A DNA stretch of 64,000 bases from Pseudomonadota bacterium (GTDB lineage Bacteria; Pseudomonadota; Gammaproteobacteria; Burkholderiales; SG8-39), in contig JAPLRD010000035.1 of NCBI GenBank assembly GCA_026399375.1, forward strand, positions 43,710 to 107,709, in the 5' to 3' direction. The notes below the pieces were generated by a model. That model ran no database searches. It was not told the origin of the DNA and was given only the letters and a program-made list of their open reading frames with translations. Shown piece by piece: positions 21,738-34,133 of this stretch. Position 1 is the first letter of the stretch, and every line of letters starts with the position of its first letter. The position numbers and the translations under genes are program-made.

Positions 21738-22178
21738 ATGGATTTGCGCAAACTGAAGAAACTGATAGATCTGGTGCAGGAATCGGGCATTTCCGAGCTG
21801 GAAGTGACCGAAGGCGAAGAAAAGGTGAAAATCGTCAAGAGCGGGGTCGCGGCCGTAGCCTATGCGGCCCCCGCCCCAGCGCCTGTTCCGGTGCCCGCGG
21901 CGGCACCCGCGCCTGCGGTGACCGCAGCTGCCCCTGTTATCCCAGGCCATGTGGTCAAGTCGCCCATGGTCGGGACGTTCTACCGTTCCCCTTCGCCAGG
22001 CGCCAAGCACTTCATTGAGGTGGGCGATACGGTCAAGTCTGGGGACACGATCTGCATTATCGAGGCGATGAAACTGCTGAACGAGATCGAGTGCGACAAG
22101 GACGGCATCGTCAAGGCGATACTCGTCGAAAACGGGCAACCGGTCGAGTATGGCGAACCGCTGGTGATCATAGATTGA
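21738..22178 (+). CDS. accB: Acetyl-CoA carboxylase biotin carboxyl carrier protein
   Basis: [32 protein letters not shown]; Ala/Pro linker; [12 protein letters not shown] biotinylation motif. Confidence 0.97.
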   Translation: MDLRKLKKLIDLVQESGISELEVTEGEEKVKIVKSGVAAVAYAAPAPAPVPVPAAAPAPAVTAAAPVIPGHVVKSPMVGTFYRSPSPGAKHFIEVGDTVKSGDTICIIEAMKLLNEIECDKDGIVKAILVENGQPVEYGEPLVIID

Positions 22179-22316
22179 GGTTCGAAGCGGAAGGTGGGAG
22201 AAACTGCGCCGGAACCCTGTGTCCGGGCGCGTCCGCACCGGCAACGGGTGACCTCGCTTGCGGGTTCAACGAAAATTCGACAACCAAGGCCATAGACGCA
22301 GTATCTATCCTACGCG

Positions 22317-23675
<1,359 letters not shown>

Positions 23676-23679
23676 TCCG

Positions 23680-24570
23680 CTGGCCTGGGTATCGTTAGTC
23701 CTGCGTACCGACGCGCGCGTGGCCGAGGAATTGAGCGACGCGCTGATGGAGCAGGGCGCACAGTCGGTCAGCGTCGAGGACGCCAATGCCGGAACTGCGC
23801 AGGAGTCGCCGCTCTACGGCGAACCCGGCGCAGCGGTAGAGGGGGCGTGGCCGCAAAGCTTGATCAGCGCCCTGTGCGTGCATGACGCCGACCCCGTACA
23901 AGTTCTCGCAGCGGCCTGCGCACAGGTCGGGCTCGAGTCCTTGCCTGATTATCGCGTCGAGGCGGTAGAAGATGACGACTGGGTGCGGCGCAGCCAGTCG
24001 CAGTTCGAACCCATATGCATCTCGGACAAGCTGTGGATCGTGCCTTCCTGGGCAACTGCGCCCGACCCGGCGGCCGTCAACCTCGTGCTCGATCCCGGTC
24101 TCGCGTTCGGCACCGGCAGCCATCCCACCACGCGTCTGTGCCTGCAATGGCTGGAGCGCACGATACGCGGCGGCGAGCGCGTTCTGGACTACGGCTGCGG
24201 TTCGGGTATATTAGCCATTGCCGCGCAGCGCTTGGGCGCGCGCGAGGCGCTGGGGGTGGACGTCGATCCGCTGGCGCTCGTCGCGGCGCGCGCGAACGCC
24301 GCGCGCAACCAGGTCGACGCCCGCTTTATCGACACGGAGACGGCTTCCGATTTTCAGGCAGACCTCGTGGCCGCGAATATTCTTGCCAATCCGCTGATAC
24401 TGCTCGCGCCCCTGCTCGCAGGGTACCTGCGCCGGGGCGGGCGCATCGCCCTGTCCGGGATTCTGGAGACACAGGCGGACGAAGTCTTGACGGTCTACTC
24501 GCGTTGGTTCGAGATGCAGGTCGGTGGAATGGATGCGGGCTGGGCGTTGCTCGAGGGCCTGAAACGATGA
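23680..24570 (+). CDS. prmA: Ribosomal protein L11 methyltransferase; probable CTG start
   Basis: LDPGLAFGTGSHPTTRLCLQWLE; LDYGCGSGILAIAAQRLGA; ANILANPL. Conserved N-terminus (L)AWVSLVLRTDARVAEELSDALME begins at CTG 23680; first ATG/GTG/TTG in frame is GTG 23719. Confidence 0.9.
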   Translation: MAWVSLVLRTDARVAEELSDALMEQGAQSVSVEDANAGTAQESPLYGEPGAAVEGAWPQSLISALCVHDADPVQVLAAACAQVGLESLPDYRVEAVEDDDWVRRSQSQFEPICISDKLWIVPSWATAPDPAAVNLVLDPGLAFGTGSHPTTRLCLQWLERTIRGGERVLDYGCGSGILAIAAQRLGAREALGVDVDPLALVAARANAARNQVDARFIDTETASDFQADLVAANILANPLILLAPLLAGYLRRGGRIALSGILETQADEVLTVYSRWFEMQVGGMDAGWALLEGLKR

Positions 24571-25502
24571 TCACCCATTGTCCTTCCTGCCACACGCATT
24601 TTCGCGTGCACGCGGAGCAGCTCGCGGCTCGGGCCGGGCAGGTGCGCTGCGGCAAGTGCAGCCGCGTATTCAATGCGCTCGAGCACCTGATCGAGGAGGT
24701 CGTGTTCGCGCATCTGCCGCCGTCGGCGCCGGAGCCTGAAATCGAGAAGGATGAAGTTGTCGCGGCAGATTCCCTGCCCGAAACCAAACCATCGCAGGAC
24801 GAGGTTGCCGAAGCCGACATGTCGGCGACCGAAGTACCGATGCCCGCCGGTGCCGAGGCGGAGGCAATAGTTGAAACTGCAGACAAGACGACGGAAGCCC
24901 CGGCGACGGAGGTTTCGTTGCCAGAGTTCGATTCGCCCGAGCCGGCGAAGATCGAAGCTGAAGCCGGGACAGGCGCAAGTTCCTTTGATTTCGGCCCCGG
25001 CGTGAAGGCGGATACGGCAAAGCGCGGGCGTCGCTGGACTTGGCTGATGGGAGCGCTATTTTTCCTGCTCACGCTACTTGCGCAAGCCGCGTATCAATAC
25101 CGCAGCGCCATCGTCCTGCTGGTTCCCGAAGCCAAGCCTTATGCCGCTGCGTTGTGCGCAAAAATGGGATGCGACCTGCCGCTCCCGCGGCGCATCGAAC
25201 TGATGAGCATAGACGCCTCCGATCTGCAGGCGGATACGACGAATCCAAACGTGATGGTCTTGTCTGCGACGCTAAAGAACCGGGCGGTCTTCAGTCAGCA
25301 GCATCCGCTGCTCGAGTTGACGCTGACGGATGCCCAGGACCAGCCGGTCGTTCGCCGCGTGCTGGCGCCGCAGGATTACCTCGGCAAGGCTGTCAACATG
25401 CAGGCCGGCTTTGCCGCAAATGCCGATGTCGCCGTCAAGGTGTTCATCGAGGGCTCGCAGGTCAAGGCGACCGGCTACAGGCTCTATCTGTTCTATCCAT
25501 AG
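24567..25502 (+). CDS. Zinc-ribbon / DUF3426 membrane protein
   Basis: MITHCPSCHTHFRVHAEQLAARAGQVRCGKCSRVFNA zinc ribbon; one central TM; C-terminal DUF3426-like region. Confidence 0.88.
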   Translation: MITHCPSCHTHFRVHAEQLAARAGQVRCGKCSRVFNALEHLIEEVVFAHLPPSAPEPEIEKDEVVAADSLPETKPSQDEVAEADMSATEVPMPAGAEAEAIVETADKTTEAPATEVSLPEFDSPEPAKIEAEAGTGASSFDFGPGVKADTAKRGRRWTWLMGALFFLLTLLAQAAYQYRSAIVLLVPEAKPYAAALCAKMGCDLPLPRRIELMSIDASDLQADTTNPNVMVLSATLKNRAVFSQQHPLLELTLTDAQDQPVVRRVLAPQDYLGKAVNMQAGFAANADVAVKVFIEGSQVKATGYRLYLFYP

Positions 25503-25587
25503 TCCGACTTCGAGTATCCTTGGGCACTTCCCAATTCATCCCGCCACCAGCCCGTCACCGGGCACTCAACCACGGAATTCAAGAATA

Positions 25588-26523
25588 ATGCGTATTTTGC
25601 TGCTGGGCTCGATCGCGTACGACAACATCATGGTGTTCGAGGGGCGTTTTCGCGACCACATTCTGCCCGATCAGATTCACATGCTCAACGTCGCCTTTCT
25701 GGTGCCGGCGCTGCGGCGCGAATTTGGGGGTTGCGCCGCCAACATTGCCTACAACCTGAACCTTCTGGGCGGTGACCCGGTCATCATGGCCACCGTAGGC
25801 CAGGATGCCGAATCCTATTACCGCAGGCTGGATGCGCTCGGCATAGCGCGCACCCACGTGCTCGAAGTAGCCGACACTTATACCGCCCAGGCTTTCATCA
25901 CCACCGATCTGGACGACAATCAGATCACCGCTTTCCACCCCGGCGCAATGGGCCACTCCCACCTTAACCATATCGCGTCGGCAGCGGACGTGGGGCTTGC
26001 CATCGTCTCACCGGACGGTCGCGAGGGCATGCTGCAACATGCGCGCGAACTGCACGAAAAAAAGATTCCATTCATCTTCGATCCGGGTCAGGGACTGCCC
26101 ATGTTTTCCGGTGCCGAATTGCTCGATTTTGTGAGGCTGGCGCGTTATGTCGCGGTCAATTCGTACGAGGGAAAAATGCTCGAGGAACGGACCGGCAAAT
26201 CGCTGGCCGAGCTGGCCAAAGGAGTGGAGGCGCTGATCGTGACCCACGGCAGCGACGGATCCGAGATTCATACGGAAGGTCAACGTCTTGTGATTCCGTG
26301 CGTTAGTGTGGACAGCATCGTCGATCCGACCGGTTGCGGCGACGCGTATCGCGCCGGATTGCTTTATGGCATTGCCAAGGGCATGGATTGGCGCTCAACC
26401 GGACAGCTTGCATCGCTCATGGGTGCCCTCAAGATCGGGTCGCGCGGCGGGCAGAACCACCGTGCCACGCGCGCCGAGATCGAGGCGCTTTACCGCAAGC
26501 ATTTCAACGCCCAGTTAGGGTGA
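25588..26523 (+). CDS. PfkB-family carbohydrate/nucleoside kinase
   Basis: GGCAANIAYNLNLLGGDPVIMATVGQDAESYYRRL; VDPTGCGDAYRAGLLYGI. Confidence 0.9.
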   Translation: MRILLLGSIAYDNIMVFEGRFRDHILPDQIHMLNVAFLVPALRREFGGCAANIAYNLNLLGGDPVIMATVGQDAESYYRRLDALGIARTHVLEVADTYTAQAFITTDLDDNQITAFHPGAMGHSHLNHIASAADVGLAIVSPDGREGMLQHARELHEKKIPFIFDPGQGLPMFSGAELLDFVRLARYVAVNSYEGKMLEERTGKSLAELAKGVEALIVTHGSDGSEIHTEGQRLVIPCVSVDSIVDPTGCGDAYRAGLLYGIAKGMDWRSTGQLASLMGALKIGSRGGQNHRATRAEIEALYRKHFNAQLG

Positions 26524-26534
26524 AGGGAACAGGA

Positions 26535-26999
26535 ATGAGAATTTCGGCAATACTGGCAATTGCAGGCGCGATTGCTGCAACCGTTGTCGTCAGCGGCTGC
26601 GCGAGCACCAGCTCGGGCAGCGTCTATTCAGGTGCGCAGACGCGAGGAGAGCAGACGGTGCGCATGGGCGTGGTCGAGAGCGTGCGCCAGGTCACCATCG
26701 AAGGCTCCAGGAGCGGCGTAGGCACGCTCGCCGGAGGCGCTGTGGGCGGTGTGGCCGGCAGCAATATCGGCGGCGGCAGCCGGGGCAGCGCTATCGGAAC
26801 CATCCTCGGGGCGGTCGCGGGCGGCGTGGCCGGCAATGCGATTGAGCAGGGGACGAGCCAAAAGCCGGGCCTGGAGATCACGGTCAAACTGGACAACGGC
26901 GAGCTGCGCGCGATTACACAGGACGCCGATGAAGTATTCCGGGCGGGCGAGCGCGTGCGCCTGTTATCCGGCGGCGGCGTAACCCGGGTGACGCACTAG
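26535..26999 (+). CDS. Glycine-zipper 2TM-domain outer-membrane lipoprotein (SlyB-like)
   Basis: Lipobox VVVSGCAS; GVGTLAGGAVGGVAGSNIGGGSRGSAIGTILGAVAGGVAGNAIE. Confidence 0.9.
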   Translation: MRISAILAIAGAIAATVVVSGCASTSSGSVYSGAQTRGEQTVRMGVVESVRQVTIEGSRSGVGTLAGGAVGGVAGSNIGGGSRGSAIGTILGAVAGGVAGNAIEQGTSQKPGLEITVKLDNGELRAITQDADEVFRAGERVRLLSGGGVTRVTH

Positions 27000-27004
27000 C
27001 CCGG

Positions 27005-27418
27005 TCATTCCAGCGCCGCGCGCAGCTTCGCGGCATTCGCCTGCAGTTGCTCGCGCGGCGGGTTCTTCACCGGCCAGGCGAGGTCCATCCCGTCCTTCTC
27101 GTACCGCGGAACCAGGTGCAGGTGGAAGTGATAAACGGTCTGGCCCGCGGCGGCGCCATTGGCCTGGTATAACGTGACGCCCTCGGGCGAATACGCCTTC
27201 TGCACCGCCCGCGCCACGCGCGCAGCGGTTTGGAATGCCGCTGCGGCCAGCTTGTCGTCCAGGCCGAAAATATTCTCTACGTGCGGTTTCACTGCCACCA
27301 GCACGTGTCCGGGATTGACCGCCCCTATATCCATGAACGCCAGAGTCAGTTCGTCTTCGTGTACCTTGGCCGAAGGAATCTGCCCGGCGACGATCTTGCA
27401 GAACACGCAATCATTCAT
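27005..27418 (-). CDS. HIT-family protein
   Basis: CVFCKIVAGQIPSAKVHEDELTLAFMDI; YHFHLHLVPRY HxHxH motif. Confidence 0.93.
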   Translation of the reverse strand: MNDCVFCKIVAGQIPSAKVHEDELTLAFMDIGAVNPGHVLVAVKPHVENIFGLDDKLAAAAFQTAARVARAVQKAYSPEGVTLYQANGAAAGQTVYHFHLHLVPRYEKDGMDLAWPVKNPPREQLQANAAKLRAALE

Positions 27419-27477
27419 TACTACCCCTTTCGATCTTGATCAATCACATTGACCGCGGTTGTTCCCGCATGCCGGCG

Positions 27478-28299
27478 CTATGCGCCCGGCACCTGGCATT
27501 GTGCGCAGGGAACCTGGAACAGCTTTTCGTCCTCAAGGCGCACCGCGCTGAGTCGTCCGCCCCAGACGCACCCGCTGTCGAGCGCGAGCAGGTCCGGCCG
27601 CATTTTCAACCCTAGCGTGGACCAGTGTCCGCAGACGATCGTGTGACTGCGGTTCGCGCGACCGGGTGCGTCGAACCAGGGGAAAAATCCGCGCGGCGCA
27701 TTGGCGCTTTCGCCCTTGGTGCGAAGCTCTATCGTGCCATCCGCCGAGCAAAATCGCATTCGGGCCATGGCGTTGACAATAGCGCGCAGCCGATCCGCGC
27801 CGCGCAGGTTTTCATTCCAGGAGTCGGGCCTGTCGCCGTAGAGCGTCGCCAGAAATTCGCTCCAGTCCTCGCCGCGCAGCGCCGCCTCGACCTCTCGCGC
27901 CAGTTGTGCCGCCTTGCCAATGGTCCACTGCGGCAGCAGGCCGGCGTGGACCATCGCCCACTTGCCCTCTACGTGCAGCATCGGCCGCTGGCGCAGCCAT
28001 GCCAGCAGTTCCTCCCGATCCGGGGCGTCGAGCACGGCATCGAGCGTGTCGCTGCGGTGCTTCTTCGCATGGCCGGCGGCCACGGCGAGCAGGTGAAAGT
28101 CGTGATTGCCCAGCACCGTCACTGCGGCATCGCCCAGATCTCTCACCAGGCGCAGGGTCGCGAGCGAGTCGGGCCCGCGGTTTACCAGGTCGCCGACAAA
28201 CCACAGCCGGTCGCGTGCACGCTCGAAGGCGAAAGACTCGAGCAGATGATGCAGCGCGTTCGCGCATCCCTGTACGTCGCCGATGGCGTAGGTTGCCAC
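27478..28299 (-). CDS. apaH: Symmetrical bis(5'-nucleosyl)-tetraphosphatase
   Basis: ATYAIGDVQGCANALHHLLE; DRLWFVGDLVNRGPDSLATLR; VTVLGNHDFHLLAVAAG; GTG start. Confidence 0.95.
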   Translation of the reverse strand: MATYAIGDVQGCANALHHLLESFAFERARDRLWFVGDLVNRGPDSLATLRLVRDLGDAAVTVLGNHDFHLLAVAAGHAKKHRSDTLDAVLDAPDREELLAWLRQRPMLHVEGKWAMVHAGLLPQWTIGKAAQLAREVEAALRGEDWSEFLATLYGDRPDSWNENLRGADRLRAIVNAMARMRFCSADGTIELRTKGESANAPRGFFPWFDAPGRANRSHTIVCGHWSTLGLKMRPDLLALDSGCVWGGRLSAVRLEDEKLFQVPCAQCQVPGA

Positions 28300-28301
28300 G
28301 C

Positions 28302-29804
28302 CTATAGCGCCCGGTCGAGTTTGCGATATTGAATCGCTTCCGCGACATGGGCGGCGGCGATCGACTCGCTGCGGGCTAGGTCGGCGATGGTTCGCGCAAG
28401 TTTGAGCACACGGTGATACGCCCGCGCCGACAGGTTGAGCTTCGCGATGGCCTGCCTCAGCAAGCCCTCCGCCGCCGCGTCCGGCGCGCACCACCGGTCG
28501 ATTTCGCGCGTGGCGAGTTTGCTGTTGCCCTTGCCCTGGCGATCGATCTGCAATTGGTGCGCCGCGACCACCCGGTTGCGCACGGCGCTGCTGCTTTCAC
28601 CCGAAGTCTGGCGCAGCAGATCATCCTGTGCCACTGCCGGCACTTCCAGATGGATGTCGATGCGGTCAAGCAGCGGTCCCGAAATCCTGCCGCGATAACT
28701 TGCTATCCGGTCGGGCGTGCACCGGCACCTGCCGCTGTAGTGGCCCAAATAGCCGCAGGGGCAGGGGTTCATCGCTGCGACAAGCTGGAATTGCGCCGGG
28801 AATTCCGCCTGGCGCGCCGCGCGCGAAATCGCCACTCGGCCGGATTCTAGCGGCTCGCGCAACGTCTCCAGCACTTTGCGCTCGAACTCGGGCAGCTCAT
28901 CGAGGAACAGCACGCCATGATGGGCGAGCGAAATTTCGCCCGGGCGCGGATCGCTGCCGCCGCCGACCAATGCGACGCTGGAAGCCGAATGGTGCGGGTT
29001 GCGGAACGGTCGGCGACCATATCGCTCTACGCGAAATCCGCCGGAACCCAGCGATTGCAGCGCCGCAGATTCCAGCGCTTCAGCGTCGCTCATCGGTGGG
29101 AGTATCCCGGCAAAACGCGCCGCCAGCATCGATTTGCCAGCGCCGGGTGGGCCGACCATGAGCAGACTGTGTCCGCCTGCGGCGGCGATTTCCAAGGCGC
29201 GCCTGGCGTGTGCCTGGCCTTTGACGTCGGCAAGATCGGGGTATTCGAACTGCGGCTCCGTCGCCGCTTCACCGGCGTAGGGTTGCAGATTCTCCCTTTG
29301 GGCAAGGTGCGCGCATACCTCGAGCAGGTTGTTCGCCGGCAGGACTTGCGCATCGCGCACCAAACTCGCCTCCGCGGCGCTGGCGCGCGGCAGGATGAAT
29401 GCGCGGCCACGGCGATGCGCTTTGTACGTCATGGCCAGCGCACCCCGGACCGGGCGCAGCTTGCCGGTGAGCGAGAGTTCGCCGGCGAATTCGTAGTCGT
29501 CTAGCCGATTTGCCGGCAGTTGCCCAGAGGCGGCGAGTATGCCCAGAGCGATGGGCAAATCGAAGCGGCCGCTTTCCTTGGGGAGATCGGCAGGCGCCAG
29601 ATTGACCGTCAGCCGGCGCGCGGGGAATTCGAAATGCGCATTGACCAGCGCCGCGCGCACGCGGTCGCGGGCCTCCTTTACCTCGGTTTCGGGCAGACCC
29701 ACGATGGTAAAGCTTGGCAGCCCGCCGGCGAGATGGACTTCAACCGTTACTTCGGGCGCATCCATGCCGGCAAGCGCGCGGCTGTGCAGCACGGCAAGCG
29801 ACAT
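28302..29804 (-). CDS. comM: YifB/ComM family Mg-chelatase-like AAA+ ATPase
   Basis: MVGPPGAGKSMLAARFAGILPPM; GVLFLDELPEFERKVLETLREPLESG; AMNPCPCGYLGHYSGRCRCTP. Confidence 0.95.
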   Translation of the reverse strand: MSLAVLHSRALAGMDAPEVTVEVHLAGGLPSFTIVGLPETEVKEARDRVRAALVNAHFEFPARRLTVNLAPADLPKESGRFDLPIALGILAASGQLPANRLDDYEFAGELSLTGKLRPVRGALAMTYKAHRRGRAFILPRASAAEASLVRDAQVLPANNLLEVCAHLAQRENLQPYAGEAATEPQFEYPDLADVKGQAHARRALEIAAAGGHSLLMVGPPGAGKSMLAARFAGILPPMSDAEALESAALQSLGSGGFRVERYGRRPFRNPHHSASSVALVGGGSDPRPGEISLAHHGVLFLDELPEFERKVLETLREPLESGRVAISRAARQAEFPAQFQLVAAMNPCPCGYLGHYSGRCRCTPDRIASYRGRISGPLLDRIDIHLEVPAVAQDDLLRQTSGESSSAVRNRVVAAHQLQIDRQGKGNSKLATREIDRWCAPDAAAEGLLRQAIAKLNLSARAYHRVLKLARTIADLARSESIAAAHVAEAIQYRKLDRAL

Positions 29805-29809
29805 ACCGG

Positions 29810-30058
29810 TCAGGCGTTCGGCCTGGAACCCCTGGCTTCCAATTCGGCAATGCGCGTCTCCAGTGCCGTAATCTGTTCGCGCGATCGGGCCAGCAGCCTC
29901 GCCTGCACGTCGAATTCTTCGCGCGTAACCAGATCCAGCCGGGAAAAGAAGTTCGCCAGCAGCGCGCGCAGATTCTTCTCGACGTCCTTGGCCGGACCTT
30001 GCGCCAACAACGCGTTGATCTTGCCGCTCAATTCTTCGAACACACGGTTTTGCTGCAT
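29810..30058 (-). CDS. ubiK: Ubiquinone biosynthesis accessory factor UbiK (BMFP) family
   Basis: Small coiled-coil: VEKNLRALLANFFSRLDLVTREEFDVQARLLARSREQITALETRIAELE. Confidence 0.88.
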   Translation of the reverse strand: MQQNRVFEELSGKINALLAQGPAKDVEKNLRALLANFFSRLDLVTREEFDVQARLLARSREQITALETRIAELEARGSRPNA

Positions 30059-30130
30059 CTGGATCTCCTTAATTTCGTCGTTTTTTAGTCTATCACGCCC
30101 CATACAACGCGCCAGAAATCGAATCGGCTG

Positions 30131-30150
30131 ATCGCACTGCGATTGTGCGA
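30131..30150. promoter_or_regulatory. Candidate NtrC binding site
   Basis: TCGCAC-TGCGATT-GTGCGA perfect inverted repeat; GCAC-N7-GTGC core matches the NtrC enhancer arrangement; about 110 bp upstream of the candidate sigma-54 promoter. Confidence 0.6.
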
Positions 30151-30241
30151 TACAAGAATTCCACGCACCAAGATGAAGCGCTCTCTGGATGATACATGCA
30201 GCGCCTTTGTTTAATCCATTGAAACACAATAGATATCAAAC

Positions 30242-30258
30242 CTGGCACATGATGTGCT
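30242..30258 (+). promoter_or_regulatory. Candidate sigma-54 (-24/-12) promoter
   Basis: CTGGCACATGATGTGCT compared with YTGGCACGRNNNTTGCW; upstream of porin-PII-amt operon. Confidence 0.75.
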
Positions 30259-30308
30259 AACGGACTTAGCGTCAGCTAATTTTCTAAACCTCAACTAGGA
30301 GTATCGTT

Positions 30309-31683
<1,375 letters not shown>

Positions 31684-31691
31684 GGAGATGC

Positions 31692-33215
31692 ATGATGAAA
31701 AAATTGATAGCTCTACTCGCGCTGTTAGGCGCCTGCAACTTCGCGGTTACGGCCGTTGCGCAGGACAAACCGGCCGCGCCCGCGGCGGAGGCAAAGCCGG
31801 CTGAAGCAGCTCCGGCTGCGCCAGCCCCGGGTGCGCCGGTCGCCGCAACTGCGGCCCCTGCGGCAGCAACGCCCGCCGCCACCGCGACACCGGCGCCAGC
31901 GCCGGTACCGAACAAGGGCGACACAGCCTGGATGATCGTCGCCACGGTTCTGGTGATCATGATGACCATCCCCGGCCTCGCGCTTTTCTACGGCGGCCTG
32001 GTGCGGACCAAGAACATGCTGTCGGTCCTGATGCAGGTCTTCGTCACCTTCTCCCTGATCAGCGTGCTGTGGGTGCTCTACGGCTACAGCATTGCGTTCA
32101 CCGAGGGGAATGCCTTCTTCGGCGGTTTTTCGCGCCTGTTCCTTTCCGGCATAACCGGCGACTCCACTGCAGCTACCTTTAGCAAGGGCGTGGTAATTCC
32201 GGAATACATCTATGTCGTATTCCAGCTCACTTTCGCCGCCATCACGCCTTGCCTGATCATAGGCGCATTTGCCGAGCGGGTGAAATTCTCGGCGGTGCTG
32301 CTGTTCATGGTGTTGTGGTTCACATTTGCCTACCTGCCGATCGCGCACATGGTCTGGTTCTGGTCCGGTCCGGACGCGTTCACCGATGCTGCCGCGGCGG
32401 AAAAAGCCACTGCGACCGCGGGCTGGCTGTTCCAGAAAGGTGCCCTCGATTTCGCCGGCGGCACGGTGGTGCACATCAACGCCGGTATCGCGGCGCTGGT
32501 CGGCGCTTACGTGATCGGCAAGCGCATCGGCTACAACAAGGAAGCCATGACGCCGCACAGCCTTACCTTGACCATGGTGGGTGCTTCGCTGCTGTGGGTG
32601 GGCTGGTTCGGCTTCAACGTCGGTTCCAACCTCGAAGCCACGGGTACCGCCGCCATGGTGTTCGTCAACACTCTGGTTGCGACTGCGGCCGCGACCCTCT
32701 CCTGGCTGTTCTTCGAGAACATGTTCAAGGGCCGACCGTCCATGCTGGGCGCCGCCTCGGGTGCGGTCGCCGGTCTGGTCGCCATTACCCCGGCTTGCGG
32801 CTATGTCGGCCCGATGGGTTCGATCGCACTGGGCGTTCTCGCAGGCGGGCTCTGCCTCTGGGGTGTGAGCGGACTGAAGCGCATGCTGGGCGCGGACGAC
32901 TCGCTCGACGTGTTCGGCGTGCATGGCGTCGGTGGAATTCTCGGCGCCCTGGGCACCGGCGTGTTTGCCGCGCCATCGCTTGGCGGTACGGGCATCTATG
33001 ATTACGTCACCAACAAGGTTGCGCCCGACTATTCGATCATGAACCAGGTCATCATCCAGGCAACTGGCGTCCTGACCACGATCGTCTGGTCCGGCGTGGT
33101 GGCGTTCATTGCTTACAAGATCGTCGACATGGTCATCGGCCTGCGCGTGCCGGAAGAGGAAGAGCGCGAAGGCCTGGACATCACGTCTCACGGCGAGACC
33201 GCGTACCACGTGTAG
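31692..33215 (+). CDS. amt: Ammonium transporter
   Basis: DTAWMIVATVLVIMMTIPGLALFYGGLVRTKNMLSVLMQ; DFAGGTVVHINAGIAALVGAYVIG; VHGVGGILGALGTGVFA. Confidence 0.97.
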   Translation: MMKKLIALLALLGACNFAVTAVAQDKPAAPAAEAKPAEAAPAAPAPGAPVAATAAPAAATPAATATPAPAPVPNKGDTAWMIVATVLVIMMTIPGLALFYGGLVRTKNMLSVLMQVFVTFSLISVLWVLYGYSIAFTEGNAFFGGFSRLFLSGITGDSTAATFSKGVVIPEYIYVVFQLTFAAITPCLIIGAFAERVKFSAVLLFMVLWFTFAYLPIAHMVWFWSGPDAFTDAAAAEKATATAGWLFQKGALDFAGGTVVHINAGIAALVGAYVIGKRIGYNKEAMTPHSLTLTMVGASLLWVGWFGFNVGSNLEATGTAAMVFVNTLVATAAATLSWLFFENMFKGRPSMLGAASGAVAGLVAITPACGYVGPMGSIALGVLAGGLCLWGVSGLKRMLGADDSLDVFGVHGVGGILGALGTGVFAAPSLGGTGIYDYVTNKVAPDYSIMNQVIIQATGVLTTIVWSGVVAFIAYKIVDMVIGLRVPEEEEREGLDITSHGETAYHV

Positions 33216-33250
33216 GTGTTTGTCCGGAACCGCTCCTGACGGAGCGGGCC

Positions 33251-33994
33251 TTATTCGACGGGCACCCGCAAGGGTGCCCGTTTCCTTTTGGCGTTCCCTG
33301 GCGGCGTGGCGGGTTTGAATTCGCGGGTGAAATCGGCGGTGCGCCGCCGCATGGCGGTGAGCGCGGCCCGGCCTTTCGCTGTGAGAAAGGGTTCGACCAG
33401 CAGCCCGATCCCCTGGCCTACGTACTTGTCGAGGCTGAATCTGGCGCGCAGGGCCCAGTGCTTTAGCGCCCAGGCGTGGCAAAAATTGACGTACTGATAG
33501 ATCAGGAGATATTCATTGACCTCGCGCATGTGGCCGCCGGAAATGCAGGCGCGCAGGCAGCCTTGAAGCAAGCGGTTGGTCCGCGTTTCGTCCTCCTTCA
33601 CCAGCGCCCGGCGATCGGCGCGCAGCGATTTGGTCGAACGGTAGGCGAGCACGGTTGCTTCGCGCAGTCCGTCGACGATGGTGCAATACGCCCATAGGGC
33701 CATGCACAGCCGCTCGACCGGGTGCTTCACGCCTTCCAGGCGCGGCGGGATTTCCTTTTCGTACGTCTCCAGCACCAGCTTCAGCGAAAGAAACAAAATG
33801 TCGTCCTTGTCGCCGAAATACTGGTAAATCAGTCCGGTGCTGATGCCTGCTTCACGGGCAATCTGCGATATGGTGGTGGTGTAATAGCCTTCGTCGGAAA
33901 AGAGCTTCACCGCGGCGCGCAGGATCTGACCGCGCCGTTCCTCCACCAGTCTGGCGTCCGTGACTACGCTTTGCACATGTCCCGGCGGTTTCAT
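33251..33994 (-). CDS. TetR-family transcriptional regulator
   Basis: RRGQILRAAVKLFSDEGYYTTTISQIAREAGISTGLIYQYFGDKDDILFLSLKLV. Confidence 0.9.
   Translation of the reverse strand: MKPPGHVQSVVTDARLVEERRGQILRAAVKLFSDEGYYTTTISQIAREAGISTGLIYQYFGDKDDILFLSLKLVLETYEKEIPPRLEGVKHPVERLCMALWAYCTIVDGLREATVLAYRSTKSLRADRRALVKEDETRTNRLLQGCLRACISGGHMREVNEYLLIYQYVNFCHAWALKHWALRARFSLDKYVGQGIGLLVEPFLTAKGRAALTAMRRRTADFTREFKPATPPGNAKRKRAPLRVPVE
33260..33290 (+). terminator. Rho-independent terminator downstream of amt
   Basis: GGGCACCC-GCAA-GGGTGCCC-G-TTTCCTTTT; preceded by a second IR CCGCTCC-TGAC-GGAGCGG. Confidence 0.8.
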
Positions 33995-34133
33995 CGAGTC
34001 CTCTCCAGCGGCAGCATTCTTGGTCAGCTTTCGCACCCTTCTCAATCCGGCGCCACCCTGCGGATCGGCCCGCATCCGTTCAGGTGGCCGCCGGTCTTTG
34101 TTCCGGGTCTGGATCCCGGCCCCGCCCTCTGGC

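Noticed and set aside
21856-21945. Ala/Pro-rich low-complexity stretch
   Set aside because: Normal flexible linker of AccB.
26700-26870. Gly-rich repetitive coding stretch
   Set aside because: Explained by the glycine-zipper 2TM domain of the lipoprotein.
31725-33482. 585-aa minus-strand ORF opposite amt
   Set aside because: Antisense shadow ORF; amt on the plus strand is unambiguous.
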